Of a stretch of 64,000 nucleotides of DNA, positions 36,203 to 45,403 are shown in pieces; the first letter of the stretch is position 1; each line of letters starts with the position of its first letter. The stretch is from an uncultured Kangiella sp. (GTDB lineage Bacteria > Pseudomonadota > Gammaproteobacteria > Enterobacterales > Kangiellaceae). Both the position numbers and the translations under genes were made by a program. Below the pieces are notes generated by a model. The model ran no database searches. It worked only from the letters and a program-made list of their open reading frames with translations, and was not told the DNA's origin. The DNA lies in the NCBI GenBank assembly GCA_947503345.1, contig CANNCW010000003.1, positions 186,001-250,000 on the forward strand. The letters are read 5' to 3'.

Positions 36203-37870
36203 ATGGCTCAATACATTTATACCATGAATCGAGTGGGCAAGATTGTCCCACCGAACAAAACTATCTTAAAAGATATTTCGTTATCCTTTTTCCCAGGCGC
36301 AAAGATTGGTGTTTTAGGTCTTAATGGTGCGGGTAAATCAACTTTATTACGCATAATGGCCGGAATCGATACGGATATTGAGGGTGAAGCTCGTCCGCAA
36401 GCAGGTATAAATATTGGTTATTTACCCCAAGAACCAAAATTGGATGAATCAAAAAGTGTCCGTGAAATCGTCGAAGAAGCGGTTAGTCATGTTAAGGATG
36501 CACTAACCGAGCTGGATCAAGTTTACGCCGCTTATGCCGAAGATGGCGCTGATTTTGATGCTCTAGCCAAGCGCCAAGGCCAATTAGAAGCAATTATCCA
36601 AGCTTCCGATGGCCACAATTTGGACAATGCACTAGAGCGCGCCGCTGACGCGCTACGTCTTCCGCCCTGGGATGCAAAAGTTGAGCACCTTTCTGGTGGT
36701 GAGCGTCGTCGTGTGGCCATTTGCCGTTTACTTCTTGAAAAGCCTGACATGTTGTTATTGGATGAGCCAACCAACCACTTGGATGCCGAATCGGTAGCAT
36801 GGCTGGAGCGCTTCTTGGTCGATTATTCAGGAACCGTCGTAGCCATTACCCACGACCGATATTTCCTTGATAATGCTGCTGGCTGGATCTTAGAGTTAGA
36901 TCGCGGTTACGGTATTCCATGGGAAGGCAACTATTCTTCATGGCTTGAGCAAAAATCTGCGCGCTTAGAAATCGAAGCGAAACAAGAAGCATCTCGTCAA
37001 AAAACCATGAAAGAAGAATTGGAATGGGTTCGCTCAAACGCTAAAGGTCGTCAAGCCAAATCTAAGGCTCGTATGGCGCGTTTTGAAGAGTTATCAAGCA
37101 AGGAAGTTCAAGAGCGTAATGAAACTAAAGAGCTATACATTCCTCCAGGCCCTCGTTTAGGAACCCAAGTCATTACCGCCAAAAATATGACTAAGTCCTT
37201 TGGCGATAAATTCTTGTATAACGATTTAAGTTTCAACTTACCACAAGGTGGTATCGTCGGTGTGATTGGCCCCAATGGTGCAGGTAAATCCACCATGTTT
37301 AAGTTAATCACTGGTCAGGAGCAACCTGACTCAGGCGAACTGATTGTGGGTGAAACCGTTGAGCTTTCTTACGTTGACCAAAGCCGTGACTCATTAGATG
37401 ACTCAAAAACCGTATGGGAAGAAATCTCTGATGGTTTGGACTTAGTAACTGTTGGAAACTACACCACCTCTTCTCGCTCCTACTGTGGTCGTTTTAACTT
37501 CAAAGGTTCGGATCAACAAAAACGAATCGGTAATTTGTCTGGTGGTGAGCGTAATCGTGTTCATTTAGCAAAATTATTAAAATCTGGTGGCAATGTTTTA
37601 CTACTGGATGAGCCGACCAATGACTTAGACGTAGAAACTTTGCGTGCACTAGAAGATGCTCTGCTAGCATTCCCCGGTTGTGCGGTAGTCATTTCGCACG
37701 ACCGTTGGTTCTTAGATAGAATCGCCACCCATATCTTAGCTTTCGAAGGCGACAGTGAAACGGTTTGGTTTGAAGGTAACTATCAAGAATACGAAGCCGA
37801 TAAAAAGCGTCGCTTAGGTGCCGATGCCGACCAGCCGCAACGGATTAAATACCGTAAAATTTCAAAATAA
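36203..37870 (+). CDS. ettA: Energy-dependent translational throttle protein EttA
   Basis: A 555-residue ABC-F protein with two ATPase cassettes and no membrane part. First Walker A is GLNGAGKST and first signature LSGGERRRVAICRLLL. The linker (P-site tRNA interaction region) includes ARLEIEAKQEASRQKTMKEELEWVR and KGRQAKSKARMARFEEL. Second Walker A is GPNGAGKST, signature LSGGERNRVHLAKLL. The start MAQYIYTMNRVGKIVPPNK is diagnostic of EttA within ABC-F. It gates early elongation on the ribosome according to the ADP/ATP ratio. A repeat element follows. Confidence 0.96.
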   Translation: MAQYIYTMNRVGKIVPPNKTILKDISLSFFPGAKIGVLGLNGAGKSTLLRIMAGIDTDIEGEARPQAGINIGYLPQEPKLDESKSVREIVEEAVSHVKDALTELDQVYAAYAEDGADFDALAKRQGQLEAIIQASDGHNLDNALERAADALRLPPWDAKVEHLSGGERRRVAICRLLLEKPDMLLLDEPTNHLDAESVAWLERFLVDYSGTVVAITHDRYFLDNAAGWILELDRGYGIPWEGNYSSWLEQKSARLEIEAKQEASRQKTMKEELEWVRSNAKGRQAKSKARMARFEELSSKEVQERNETKELYIPPGPRLGTQVITAKNMTKSFGDKFLYNDLSFNLPQGGIVGVIGPNGAGKSTMFKLITGQEQPDSGELIVGETVELSYVDQSRDSLDDSKTVWEEISDGLDLVTVGNYTTSSRSYCGRFNFKGSDQQKRIGNLSGGERNRVHLAKLLKSGGNVLLLDEPTNDLDVETLRALEDALLAFPGCAVVISHDRWFLDRIATHILAFEGDSETVWFEGNYQEYEADKKRRLGADADQPQRIKYRKISK

Positions 37871-37879
37871 GAGCCTGTA

Positions 37880-37951
37880 ATCCCAGTGAAGGCTGGGATC
37901 CAGCTTAACAATTGCACCAACTTCATAGTGGATTCCCGCCTGCGCGGGAAT
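37880..37951. repeat. dRS3-like palindromic repeat element (two hairpins)
   Basis: Two inverted repeats lie in the 89-bp gap between ettA and the convergent methyltransferase gene: ATCCCAG/CTGGGAT (37880-37886 and 37893-37899) and ATTCCC-N8-GGGAAT (37932-37951, inner GC/GC also paired). The second fits the dRS3 pattern known from Neisseria and is a common dispersed repeat in many proteobacteria. A degenerate copy lies at 61984-62003. It may also end transcription from both sides. Confidence 0.7.
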
Positions 37952-37959
37952 GACATATT

Positions 37960-38568
37960 TTATTTCACATTCCAACCATCAAATCGCGTCTGATAGTCAT
38001 TAGGCTTCGTTATTTCCAATTGATAACAAGTTTCACCACGAGCTAGATACTTAATTTCAAAGTGAGTACGTTTAGACTCTTTATCCACTTCAAAAGCTTT
38101 ATAGGGCAGCTTCCAAACCTGCTCAGTTTGCTCCACAGCTTCTTCAAAATAACCTGTAATATTAGTCGCCAATACAATCTTTGCATCAGGCTTTAAACGC
38201 GATAATAAAAACTCAAAAAACGGCATATTAAGCCAACGCTGGGCTGCATTTTTAGGTTCTGGGTTTGGGTATAATAGAAAAGCGCCATTTAAAAATTGAG
38301 GAGGCAAAGCATGCACCACCCAAGGAATCGCATCAGCATGAATGGGCGTTAAGTTGCTTAACTCTTCTGCTTTAGCTCGCTTAGCAAAGTCCTCAAACTT
38401 AACTCGCGTCCGCTCAATCGCAATTAACTGTTTCTTGGGATTATTTCGTGCAAACTGCACCGCATGCAAACCACGCCCAGCACCAATTTCTAAATAACAA
38501 TTATCGGTTAATTCAGGCTTAACAAAATCACGAGGTTTAAAAAGTTTTTCAGGTTTAAATTGGCGCAT
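37960..38568 (-). CDS. TrmB-like SAM-dependent methyltransferase
   Basis: A 202-residue Rossmann-fold methyltransferase resembling TrmB, which makes 7-methylguanosine at position 46 of tRNA. SAM motif I is YLEIGAGRGLHAVQFA (about residues 26-41), followed by LIAIERTRVKFEDF. The place of the TrmB catalytic segment (F-P-D-P-W with a Lys/Arg-rich stretch after it) reads YPNPEPKNAAQRW, so the usual Asp and the KRHxKRR run are missing. TrmB is normally about 220-240 residues. It is therefore either a divergent TrmB or a relative with another substrate. Directly after the hypothetical gene upstream, on the same strand. Confidence 0.65.
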   Translation of the reverse strand: MRQFKPEKLFKPRDFVKPELTDNCYLEIGAGRGLHAVQFARNNPKKQLIAIERTRVKFEDFAKRAKAEELSNLTPIHADAIPWVVHALPPQFLNGAFLLYPNPEPKNAAQRWLNMPFFEFLLSRLKPDAKIVLATNITGYFEEAVEQTEQVWKLPYKAFEVDKESKRTHFEIKYLARGETCYQLEITKPNDYQTRFDGWNVK

Positions 38569-38569
38569 A

Positions 38570-39106
38570 TTAGTTAATTTTAAACTCTAAAATACAAGTT
38601 TCGATATCTTTTTGTTGATAGTTTCCATTAGGTATTAATTGATAATAATTAATTGTTACTGAGTCTAAAGCATTTGATTTTGACTCAATAATATTACTCA
38701 CTCTTTCTTTCATACACCCTTCAGTCCCTTTATTTATATGCGTTCTTTGTATGCGATTTATCCCCAGTTGAACTATCTCAGACACAACTTTATGATTAGA
38801 AAGCTTGTTATAAACATCCGAATCTCTAGTGTGAATTTTTATTGGCCCAGAATATGACGAAAATTCATTGCTGATCATTCTTTGTTGATTATTTTTAATT
38901 TCTGCATTTAATCTACTTACGCCTTTATATTGAATTAAAATTGGAATAATGAAAAGAAAGGAAAATCCCAATTTGATGAGGTTACTTTTCTTATCAAAAA
39001 TTGCAAAGACAAATATTAAGACTGCCAATATGCTTATTGATAAAGGTAAATAAGCAGTACTGAGCCACCCATGCTCTTCAACCGATAGGACGTTATAATT
39101 AATCAT
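38570..39106 (-). CDS. Membrane protein of unknown function
   Basis: A 178-residue protein not recognised. Two hydrophobic segments near the N-terminus (about residues 20-38, LSISILAVLIFVFAIF, and 46-60, LGFSFLFIIPILIQY) are followed by a 115-residue polar domain with two cysteines (EGCMKERVS and ETCILEF). The base composition is AT-rich like other hypotheticals here. It lies between radA and the TrmB-like gene on the same strand, with 1 bp to the latter and 14 bp from radA, so it is probably in one transcript with them. Confidence 0.6.
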   Translation of the reverse strand: MINYNVLSVEEHGWLSTAYLPLSISILAVLIFVFAIFDKKSNLIKLGFSFLFIIPILIQYKGVSRLNAEIKNNQQRMISNEFSSYSGPIKIHTRDSDVYNKLSNHKVVSEIVQLGINRIQRTHINKGTEGCMKERVSNIIESKSNALDSVTINYYQLIPNGNYQQKDIETCILEFKIN

Positions 39107-39120
39107 ACTCTTGCCTAAGC

Positions 39121-40485
39121 CTATAGTAGTGCCAACATCTCTTCTAACCGACTAACGCCATGCACTTCTAAACCTTTTATCGGCTTTGAAGGTACATTGC
39201 CTTGCGGGACTATGGCTTTTTTAAAGCCATGTTTAACGGCTTCGTTAAGACGTTCTTGGCCATTGGGGACTGGGCGGATTTCGCCTGCTAAACCTATTTC
39301 GCCAAAGATCACTTGGTGCTGTTCTAGTGGTCTATTTCTAAGACTTGAAATAATGGCAGCAATAAGCGCTAAGTCCGCCGAGGTTTCCATCACCCGAACG
39401 CCGCCGACGACATTGGCGAAAACATCTTGATCGAAAGTAGCTATTCCGCCATGGCGATTCAGTACGGCTAATAGCATGGCAATTCTTTGATGGTCTAAAC
39501 CTACGGCAATTCTTTTCGGTTGTGGTGCATGTGACGAATCTACTAAGGCTTGAATTTCCACCAACATGGGGCGAGTCCCTTCCCAGGTTGCCATGACTGC
39601 ACTTCCTGCCACTGGGTCTTGGTATTTCGATAAAAATATTGCTGATGGGTTTTTAACTTGTTTTAAGCCCGTATCTGTCATGGCAAAAACGCCTAGCTCG
39701 TTAACCGCACCAAAACGATTTTTTACCGCACGCAATAAACGCAAGCGACCATCCCGTTCGCCTTCAAAATAGAGAACCGCATCCACCATATGCTCTAACA
39801 CTCGTGGTCCCGCTAGAGCGCCATCCTTGGTGACATGGCCAACCACTAACAAAGTCACACCTGTTTGTTTAGCAAAACGAACTAATTGCGCTGCCGATTC
39901 ACGAACTTGTGCTACACCACCCGGAGCTGATTGCAATATCTCTGTATAGATCGTTTGAATGGAATCTACCACCATTACTTTTGGTTTAGTGATTAGTGCT
40001 TGTGAAGTAATGTTTTCAACTTGGGTTTCAGTGAGCAGATCAAACTGGCCTGTAGCTAAGCCCAAACGCTGGGCACGCATGGTCACTTGTTGCATCGATT
40101 CTTCGCCAGTAACGTATAAAACCGAGTCAGACTCACTAATCTTGCAAAGGCTTTGCAATAAAATAGTCGATTTGCCAATACCAGGATCCCCGCCCATCAA
40201 CACCACTGAGCCGGGAACTAAACCGCCGCCTAAAACTCGGTCGAGCTCAGACAAGCCTGATGACATTCGTGGCAATTCTGACAAGTCCACCTTGTCCATG
40301 CGCACTACTTTGGTCTTTTCGCCTGCATAACCTGTAAAGCGCGAACTTTTATTAGCTGCGGATTTTTTCTCGTCGATATGCTCAACCAGCGAATTCCACG
40401 CTTTGCATTGTCCACATTGACCCGCCCATTGGGGTGTTTCAGCGCCACACTCTTGGCAGGCATAGATTGTCTTAACTTTAGCCAC
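39121..40485 (-). CDS. radA: DNA repair protein RadA
   Basis: A 454-residue RadA/Sms. An N-terminal zinc finger is made by C10, C13, C24 and C27 (ACQECGAETPQWAGQCGQC). The RecA-like ATPase has Walker A GGDPGIGKST and Walker B VMVVDSIQT, then the RadA-specific KNRFG (AVKNRFGAVNELG). The C-terminal Lon-protease-like domain ends in GLEVHGVSRLEEMLALL. It is a branch-migration helicase acting in recombination. Start codon is GTG at 40485, giving the standard MAKVKTIYAC beginning; no ATG is in frame nearby. Divergent from the DAHP synthase gene. Confidence 0.96.
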   Translation of the reverse strand: MAKVKTIYACQECGAETPQWAGQCGQCKAWNSLVEHIDEKKSAANKSSRFTGYAGEKTKVVRMDKVDLSELPRMSSGLSELDRVLGGGLVPGSVVLMGGDPGIGKSTILLQSLCKISESDSVLYVTGEESMQQVTMRAQRLGLATGQFDLLTETQVENITSQALITKPKVMVVDSIQTIYTEILQSAPGGVAQVRESAAQLVRFAKQTGVTLLVVGHVTKDGALAGPRVLEHMVDAVLYFEGERDGRLRLLRAVKNRFGAVNELGVFAMTDTGLKQVKNPSAIFLSKYQDPVAGSAVMATWEGTRPMLVEIQALVDSSHAPQPKRIAVGLDHQRIAMLLAVLNRHGGIATFDQDVFANVVGGVRVMETSADLALIAAIISSLRNRPLEQHQVIFGEIGLAGEIRPVPNGQERLNEAVKHGFKKAIVPQGNVPSKPIKGLEVHGVSRLEEMLALL

Positions 40486-40592
40486 GTAATTATAAATTCT
40501 TGGTTATTCCATAGTCTGCCCCTATATTATGGGATAGAATGCTTTTAATGAAGCGTTAAGCGAAACTATTTTTACCGGAAGACAGCTAGAAG

Positions 40593-41963
40593 ATGAGTAA
40601 CCACAAACCAGCAGATTGGAATCCCAATAGCTGGCAAGACAAGCCTGTTAGTCAACAGATTAATTATGGTGACCAAGAAGCTTTAGAAGATGCGATTAAA
40701 GAATTGCGTCAGCTACCGCCATTGGTGTCTGCGATTGAAGTGGATAATCTAAAAGCACAAATTGCGCTGGCCCAAGAAGGTAAGCAATTTATTCTGCAAG
40801 GTGGCGATTGTGCCGAATCTTTTGCTGATTGTAATGCTGATTCAATTTCGCAAAAAGTTCGTCTACTAGTCAATCTCAGTTTATTATTGGCGCAAAAGGT
40901 TAATAAGCCCATTACTCGTGTCGGCCGAATCGCAGGCCAATACGCCAAGCCGCGTTCTCAGTTAATGGAAACCAAGCTGGATGAAAGTTTGCCCAGTTAT
41001 CGTGGCGATTTGGTTAACCATGTTCATTTCAGTGAGTCCGCTAGAACGCCAGATCCACAGCGTATGTTACAAGGTTATAGCTATGCCTCTTTGACCTTAA
41101 ATTATATTCGCGCCATGTTGGAATCGGACTTGAATGAGCTATTTCAATTGGATAGCGAAACCCAAGCTTTACGCAATTTAAAGCAAGCTGAAGAACTCCA
41201 TCAAAGCATTCGCCAATATCAGCAAATGGCGCAAATGTTCCATCGCGTCAATGGCGCACAAGCCACACCACAAGGTTTAAAAGAATTTTATACCAGCCAT
41301 GAAGCTCTGCATTTGCATTATGAGCAAGCATTGACTCGGCAAAGTGCCAATGGCAACTGGTATAACTTATCGGCGCACTTTCCATGGGTTGGGATGCGCA
41401 CCGCTTCGGCTAATAGTGCCCATGTAGAATATATGCGCGGTATTGCCAATCCAGTTGCCATTAAAATTGGCCCGAAAATGGCCTCTGAGCAGTTGGTTAA
41501 CTTATGCCAAACCCTCAATCCTAACAACGAAGCTGGGCGCTTGACCTTGATCCACCGTTTTGGCCATAAAGAAATCCAAGCAAAACTTCCAGCTATGATA
41601 CAGGCGATAAAACGAGCTGGGGTCAAGGTGCTATGGTGTTGCGATCCGATGCATGGCAATGGTCGTTTAACTAATCAAGGTATAAAAACTCGTGAGTTTG
41701 AACATATCCAATCAGAGCTTACGCAAGCCTTTGGTATTCACCAACAAGAAGACTCAATTTTAGGCGGTATTCACCTAGAAATGACCGCTGAAGCGGTAAT
41801 GGAGTGTACAGGAAGTAGCTATCAGGTAAACGAATCTGAGTTAAGCCAAGCCTATACCAGTTTAGTCGATCCAAGGCTAAACATGAGCCAAGCCTTTGAA
41901 TTAATTGACTCTCTTGACACTTCTATACAAAATTCGTTACAAATTTGCCAAACCAAGCCTTGA
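40593..41963 (+). CDS. Class II 3-deoxy-7-phosphoheptulonate (DAHP) synthase
   Basis: A 456-residue class II (plant/AroA-II type) enzyme joining phosphoenolpyruvate and erythrose-4-phosphate, the first step of the shikimate pathway. Motifs seen are FILQGGDCAESFADC, RVGRIAGQYAKPRS, GDLVNHVHFSE with DPQRML, NPVAIKIGPKM, and metal/substrate residues in VLWCCDPMHGN and LGGIHLEMTAEAVMECTG. E. coli uses class I enzymes instead, so this is a distinguishing feature of the host. Length is normal for the class. Feedback control cannot be judged from sequence. Confidence 0.93.
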   Translation: MSNHKPADWNPNSWQDKPVSQQINYGDQEALEDAIKELRQLPPLVSAIEVDNLKAQIALAQEGKQFILQGGDCAESFADCNADSISQKVRLLVNLSLLLAQKVNKPITRVGRIAGQYAKPRSQLMETKLDESLPSYRGDLVNHVHFSESARTPDPQRMLQGYSYASLTLNYIRAMLESDLNELFQLDSETQALRNLKQAEELHQSIRQYQQMAQMFHRVNGAQATPQGLKEFYTSHEALHLHYEQALTRQSANGNWYNLSAHFPWVGMRTASANSAHVEYMRGIANPVAIKIGPKMASEQLVNLCQTLNPNNEAGRLTLIHRFGHKEIQAKLPAMIQAIKRAGVKVLWCCDPMHGNGRLTNQGIKTREFEHIQSELTQAFGIHQQEDSILGGIHLEMTAEAVMECTGSSYQVNESELSQAYTSLVDPRLNMSQAFELIDSLDTSIQNSLQICQTKP

Positions 41964-42066
41964 TCGAAATAAGGCATCTACATTATATTAAAGGTTAGCT
42001 TGCCATAGGTCTTTTTAGGTAGGCAAACACTCTGTTGATAATATGTTTTGGTGAAGGAATAACAGC

Positions 42067-42384
42067 ATGGCTTTAAAAAATATAAACCTTGGAATAGGCT
42101 TTTTATTGGTGTTTGCATTTGTTAGTAACGAAGTAAAAGCTAGCAATAATTTCTGCAAACCCCGCTATGCTGCAAACGAAAGTTATTATAATTCAAGTTC
42201 CGCTGATGAAATCAATGTTATTGCTCATGCAGAGCCAGATTTACCTGCGGTAACTATTACTCCAAAACAAAAAAAGCAAACCAAATCATCCACTAATTTC
42301 TTCACATGGCTAACCAAAAGCCATACAATGCCAAGCTTACACTTTATTGAATTTATAGAGTTAATTGGCGATGACGAATCCTAA
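42067..42384 (+). CDS. Small exported protein of unknown function
   Basis: A 105-residue protein not recognised. The first 26 residues are a signal peptide (IGFLLVFAFVSNEVKA). The mature part is polar, with one Cys, a Lys/Gln-rich middle and a hydrophobic end (MPSLHFIEFIELIG). An AAGGA ribosome site precedes the ATG. The 3' end overlaps the DUF2970 gene by 14 bp in another frame, indicating a two-gene transcript. Confidence 0.6.
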   Translation: MALKNINLGIGFLLVFAFVSNEVKASNNFCKPRYAANESYYNSSSADEINVIAHAEPDLPAVTITPKQKKQTKSSTNFFTWLTKSHTMPSLHFIEFIELIGDDES

Positions 42385-42604
42385 ACAAAACAACTCCAGC
42401 TCCAGTAATAAAACTCCTGGTTTTTGGTCCACTGTCAAAAGTGTTCTTGGCGGTATGATTGGAGTTCAAAGTGAATCTCAATTAGAAAAAGATTTCCAAA
42501 AAGCAGACCCTGTGAAAATCATCCTTGGTGGCATTATTTTCACCGTAGTATTTATATTTACCATTCTATACTTTGTAAACAAAATCGTTGAGCCAAGTGG
42601 ATAA
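42371..42604 (+). CDS. DUF2970 family membrane protein
   Basis: A 77-residue protein. A Ser/Asn-rich start is followed by GFWSTVKSVLGGMIGVQSESQLEKDF, the DUF2970 hallmark, and one C-terminal membrane helix (IILGGIIFTVVFIFTILYFV). Family members are small inner-membrane proteins of unknown function. I use the ATG at 42371; the TTG two codons earlier is not needed. Translation is probably coupled to the overlapping exported-protein gene upstream. It ends 10 bp before the convergent dam gene. Confidence 0.75.
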   Translation: MTNPKQNNSSSSNKTPGFWSTVKSVLGGMIGVQSESQLEKDFQKADPVKIILGGIIFTVVFIFTILYFVNKIVEPSG

Positions 42605-42613
42605 ACAAAAAGT

Positions 42614-43441
42614 TTATTTATAAATGGCCATAATTTCTTGGGCGTTATTACGCCCTTTTCCATCACAAGAAATAAATCTTCTTACTGGAAACGACTCTAT
42701 CTTCTGAGCTTTATCGTAAATCATTCGAGCAAATGGAGTGTCATGATTGGCAACCACAACCGGCACCCCTCGCTTTGCTAAGTGAGCAGCTTCTAATGCC
42801 AAATCTCGTTGTTCATCTAGTGAGAAATCTTGTTTGGCATAACTGGTAAAGTTTGCAGTTAATGACCAAGGTAAATAAGGCGGGTCACAATAAACCACAC
42901 TCCCTTTACGGGTATGAGTCATGGTTTTTAAAAAAGGCTGACAACGAAACTCTGCTTTTTTAGCTTTTTGGTAAAAGAACTCCATTTCTTGGGCTGGGAA
43001 ATAAGGTCTTTTGTAGCGACCAAATGGTACATTGAATCCGCCAGAACGATTATATCGACAAAGGCCGTTATAACCATGACGGTTAAAGTATAAGAATAAT
43101 GCTGAACGTTCGATTCCAGAATCAAGTTGATTAAAATGTTTTCTCAATTCATAAAAGCGTTTTTCAGAGTTATATTCCTCAGTAAAATATTGCGAGCAAT
43201 AATCTATAAAATCAGATTTCTCTCGCTTTAAATCGTTAAATAAATTTATTAAGTCGGGATTGATATCGCTTAATAAATAGCGCTCATAGTTGGTGTTTAA
43301 AAAAACAACGCCAGAGCCTACAAATGGCTCAATTAATTTTTTACCATCAGGTAGTGCTTTTAAAATTCTTGGTAAAAGACGGTACTTCCCACCAGCCCAT
43401 TTAAGAAAGGGTCTTTGAAAAGTGTTTTTGTTGTGCTTCAT
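42614..43441 (-). CDS. dam: DNA adenine methylase Dam
   Basis: A 275-residue D12-class N6-adenine methyltransferase. The SAM motif is FLKWAGGKYRLLPRI at the N-terminus, followed by LIEPFVGSGVVF. The catalytic DPPY is in GSVVYCDPPYLPW. Length and order match orphan Dam enzymes that modify GATC and serve mismatch repair, replication timing and gene control. No restriction gene is adjacent, which agrees with a house-keeping Dam. The ATG at 43441 is preferred over a TTG two codons upstream. Confidence 0.93.
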   Translation of the reverse strand: MKHNKNTFQRPFLKWAGGKYRLLPRILKALPDGKKLIEPFVGSGVVFLNTNYERYLLSDINPDLINLFNDLKREKSDFIDYCSQYFTEEYNSEKRFYELRKHFNQLDSGIERSALFLYFNRHGYNGLCRYNRSGGFNVPFGRYKRPYFPAQEMEFFYQKAKKAEFRCQPFLKTMTHTRKGSVVYCDPPYLPWSLTANFTSYAKQDFSLDEQRDLALEAAHLAKRGVPVVVANHDTPFARMIYDKAQKIESFPVRRFISCDGKGRNNAQEIMAIYK

Positions 43442-43531
43442 ATTCAAAGAGTAATAGAATTAACAGGCAAGTCATGGTTATGGCTAGTGTAACAAAACCG
43501 ATCAAGAATAAAAGCTTAAACTGAGGATTCT

Positions 43532-44122
43532 ATGGCTAAAGCTACTTTTCTGTTTGCTCATGGTGCTGGAGCAGACTCAAACTCAAAATTTATGCAAGTT
43601 ATGGCAAAGCTTATCGCTAATGACTGCATAGAGGTTGTGTGCTTTGATTTCCCTTATATGCAAAGAAGGAAAGCGACAGGAGTAAAATCACCTCCCGATA
43701 GAATGCCTAAGCTTCAAGAATCGTTTATTGAACAAATTGGCTCTATTCAAACTGAAAATTTATTTATCGGGGGAAAGTCTATGGGGGGCCGTGTTGCGAC
43801 CTTGATTGCCAATGAAGTAAACCCTTGTGGCGTGGTCTGTTTTGGTTATCCGTTTCATCCACCGGGCAAGCCTGAAAAAACTCGAACTGAACATTTACAG
43901 CAATACTCAGTACCAACATTAATACTTCAAGGTACACGAGATACCTTTGGAAAACCCGATGAAGTATCCAATTACTCTTTATCAAAGTCCATTAAGATGC
44001 AATGGATCCAAGACGGTGATCATAGCCTGACTACTTTAAAGCGCTCCCAGCTCACTACTGAGCAAGCATGGAAAGATGCCGCTTTTTCTGCTCAAGCATT
44101 CATCCTCAAGCATTTGAAATAA
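43532..44122 (+). CDS. Alpha/beta-hydrolase of the KANL3/Tex30 type
   Basis: A 196-residue hydrolase-fold protein. The N-terminal FLFAHGAGADSNS is the oxyanion-type loop. The nucleophile elbow is GGKSMGGRVA with Ser83. The acid is in LILQGTRDTFGK and the His in DGDHSLTTLK. All catalytic residues are intact and length fits the small dienelactone-hydrolase-like group. Substrate unknown. Transcribed away from dam, and 51 bp before a lipoprotein gene on the same strand. Confidence 0.82.
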   Translation: MAKATFLFAHGAGADSNSKFMQVMAKLIANDCIEVVCFDFPYMQRRKATGVKSPPDRMPKLQESFIEQIGSIQTENLFIGGKSMGGRVATLIANEVNPCGVVCFGYPFHPPGKPEKTRTEHLQQYSVPTLILQGTRDTFGKPDEVSNYSLSKSIKMQWIQDGDHSLTTLKRSQLTTEQAWKDAAFSAQAFILKHLK

Positions 44123-44173
44123 GCCTCAATTTCATTCAATATAGGCATTAACACAAAGTACAAATCACAAACT

Positions 44174-44605
44174 ATGAAAAGCAATCTTTTACTTCTTTTA
44201 CTAATCAGCTTCAGTTTAACCCTAATGGGTTGTCCTCAAGAAAATGAAAAAAAGCAACACAATTCCGCTCAGATAGAGAGTCAGAATGAACCGCAGACTA
44301 TTGGCGACTTACTTAATGATATTAACAATTTAATCGCCGATAAAAGTTGCCAAACCAATTCGGATTGCGCATTGATTGCTTTAGGTGCTAGAGCTTGCGG
44401 TGGCCCAAACAGTTATGAGGTTTATGCAAAAAACAATATAGATACTGAGAAACTCAATAGTTTAGCCTATCAATTAGAAACTCTTGAAAAGAAACATAAC
44501 TTAGATAATCAAGTGGTAAGCATTTGTATGGTTGAGCCAAAACCTAGTATTGGTTGCGTGCAAAACCAATGTCAAAAACAGGCAAGCTTTACCGAACTAA
44601 AATAA
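44174..44605 (+). CDS. Cysteine-rich lipoprotein of unknown function
   Basis: A 143-residue protein. The lipoprotein signal ends in LMGC (Cys at residue 20). The mature part has six further cysteines: KSCQTNSDCALIALGARACGGP in the middle and SICMVEPKPSIGCVQNQCQ near the end, which could form three disulfides in the periplasm. I do not assign a function. It may share the hydrolase transcript. Its stop is two bases from that of the convergent bioD gene. Confidence 0.65.
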   Translation: MKSNLLLLLLISFSLTLMGCPQENEKKQHNSAQIESQNEPQTIGDLLNDINNLIADKSCQTNSDCALIALGARACGGPNSYEVYAKNNIDTEKLNSLAYQLETLEKKHNLDNQVVSICMVEPKPSIGCVQNQCQKQASFTELK

Positions 44606-44607
44606 AA

Positions 44608-45285
44608 CTAGTCAACTAGCTTTGCTATTGACTGGATTTTAAAATCATCCTTTGCTTGCTTATATTTAACTTCTGCTAGCAAAGGCTCTTCAAAATAACT
44701 CTTTAGCCAATCAAGATTCTGATCATAATGGGCCATGTTAGGCTCTATCTGGTTGGCTACCCACCCCTTTAATTTCAGCCCTCTGGCTTTTATAGCCTGC
44801 GCAGTCAATTGAGCATGATTTAAGCAACCAAGCTTCATTCCAACAACTAAAATAACTTCTAATTGATTTTGATCAACCCAGTCCGCATAAGTTTCTTCTT
44901 TATTTAAAGGCGTCAACCAGCCACCAGCACCCTCAATTAAACAAACATCCGCTTTGGGAAAGGCCACTTTTTCATTAAGGGTTTCACAACTAAGAGAAAC
45001 ACCTTGTTCTAATGCTGCAATGTGTGGCGCAATTGGTTGCTCAAATACTAATGGATTAACTTGAGGATAAGTGAGCTCCAAATTAGCAGCTTGTTTTATT
45101 TTCAAGGCATCGTCATTTACCAAACCATTATAATTAGCCACGCTCCCCAATTGGCTATCAGAAGCAACGGGTTTCAAGCCCGCCACTTTATAGCCAGTAT
45201 TTACCAAAGCATTGATCATTAAACAAGTAGCGTAAGTTTTTCCCACCTCAGTATCGGTACCGGCTATGAAATATCTTTTTGTCAT
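44608..45285 (-). CDS. bioD: Dethiobiotin synthetase BioD
   Basis: A 225-residue ATP-dependent carboxylase making dethiobiotin from diaminopelargonate. The P-loop is FIAGTDTEVGKTYATC at the very start, then GLKPVASDSQ, and the second motif VCLIEGAGGWLTPLN. The start is the ATG at 45285; a GTG three codons earlier adds nothing. It is split from bioB-F-H-C by a plus-strand gene and needs its own promoter in 45286-45403. I found no BirA-type half-sites there. Confidence 0.94.
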   Translation of the reverse strand: MTKRYFIAGTDTEVGKTYATCLMINALVNTGYKVAGLKPVASDSQLGSVANYNGLVNDDALKIKQAANLELTYPQVNPLVFEQPIAPHIAALEQGVSLSCETLNEKVAFPKADVCLIEGAGGWLTPLNKEETYADWVDQNQLEVILVVGMKLGCLNHAQLTAQAIKARGLKLKGWVANQIEPNMAHYDQNLDWLKSYFEEPLLAEVKYKQAKDDFKIQSIAKLVD

Positions 45286-45403
45286 TTTGTGCACTAATTG
45301 GTAAATTTGGGTTAAATGTGTCTAAATGTAGCTTTTCTTGCTAGGGAATTTTAGCATAAGGATATAGACTAAATCTTAGAAACTATGAGTAACCTTTAAT
45401 TAT

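Noticed and set aside
42000..42032. Hairpin after the DAHP synthase gene (TTGCC/GGCAA)
   Set aside because: Only five pairs with a large interrupted loop and no T-run after it.
45286..45403. Second BirA box before bioD
   Set aside because: Only a GGTAAA and a GGTTAA string are seen, without a paired half-site at the right distance.
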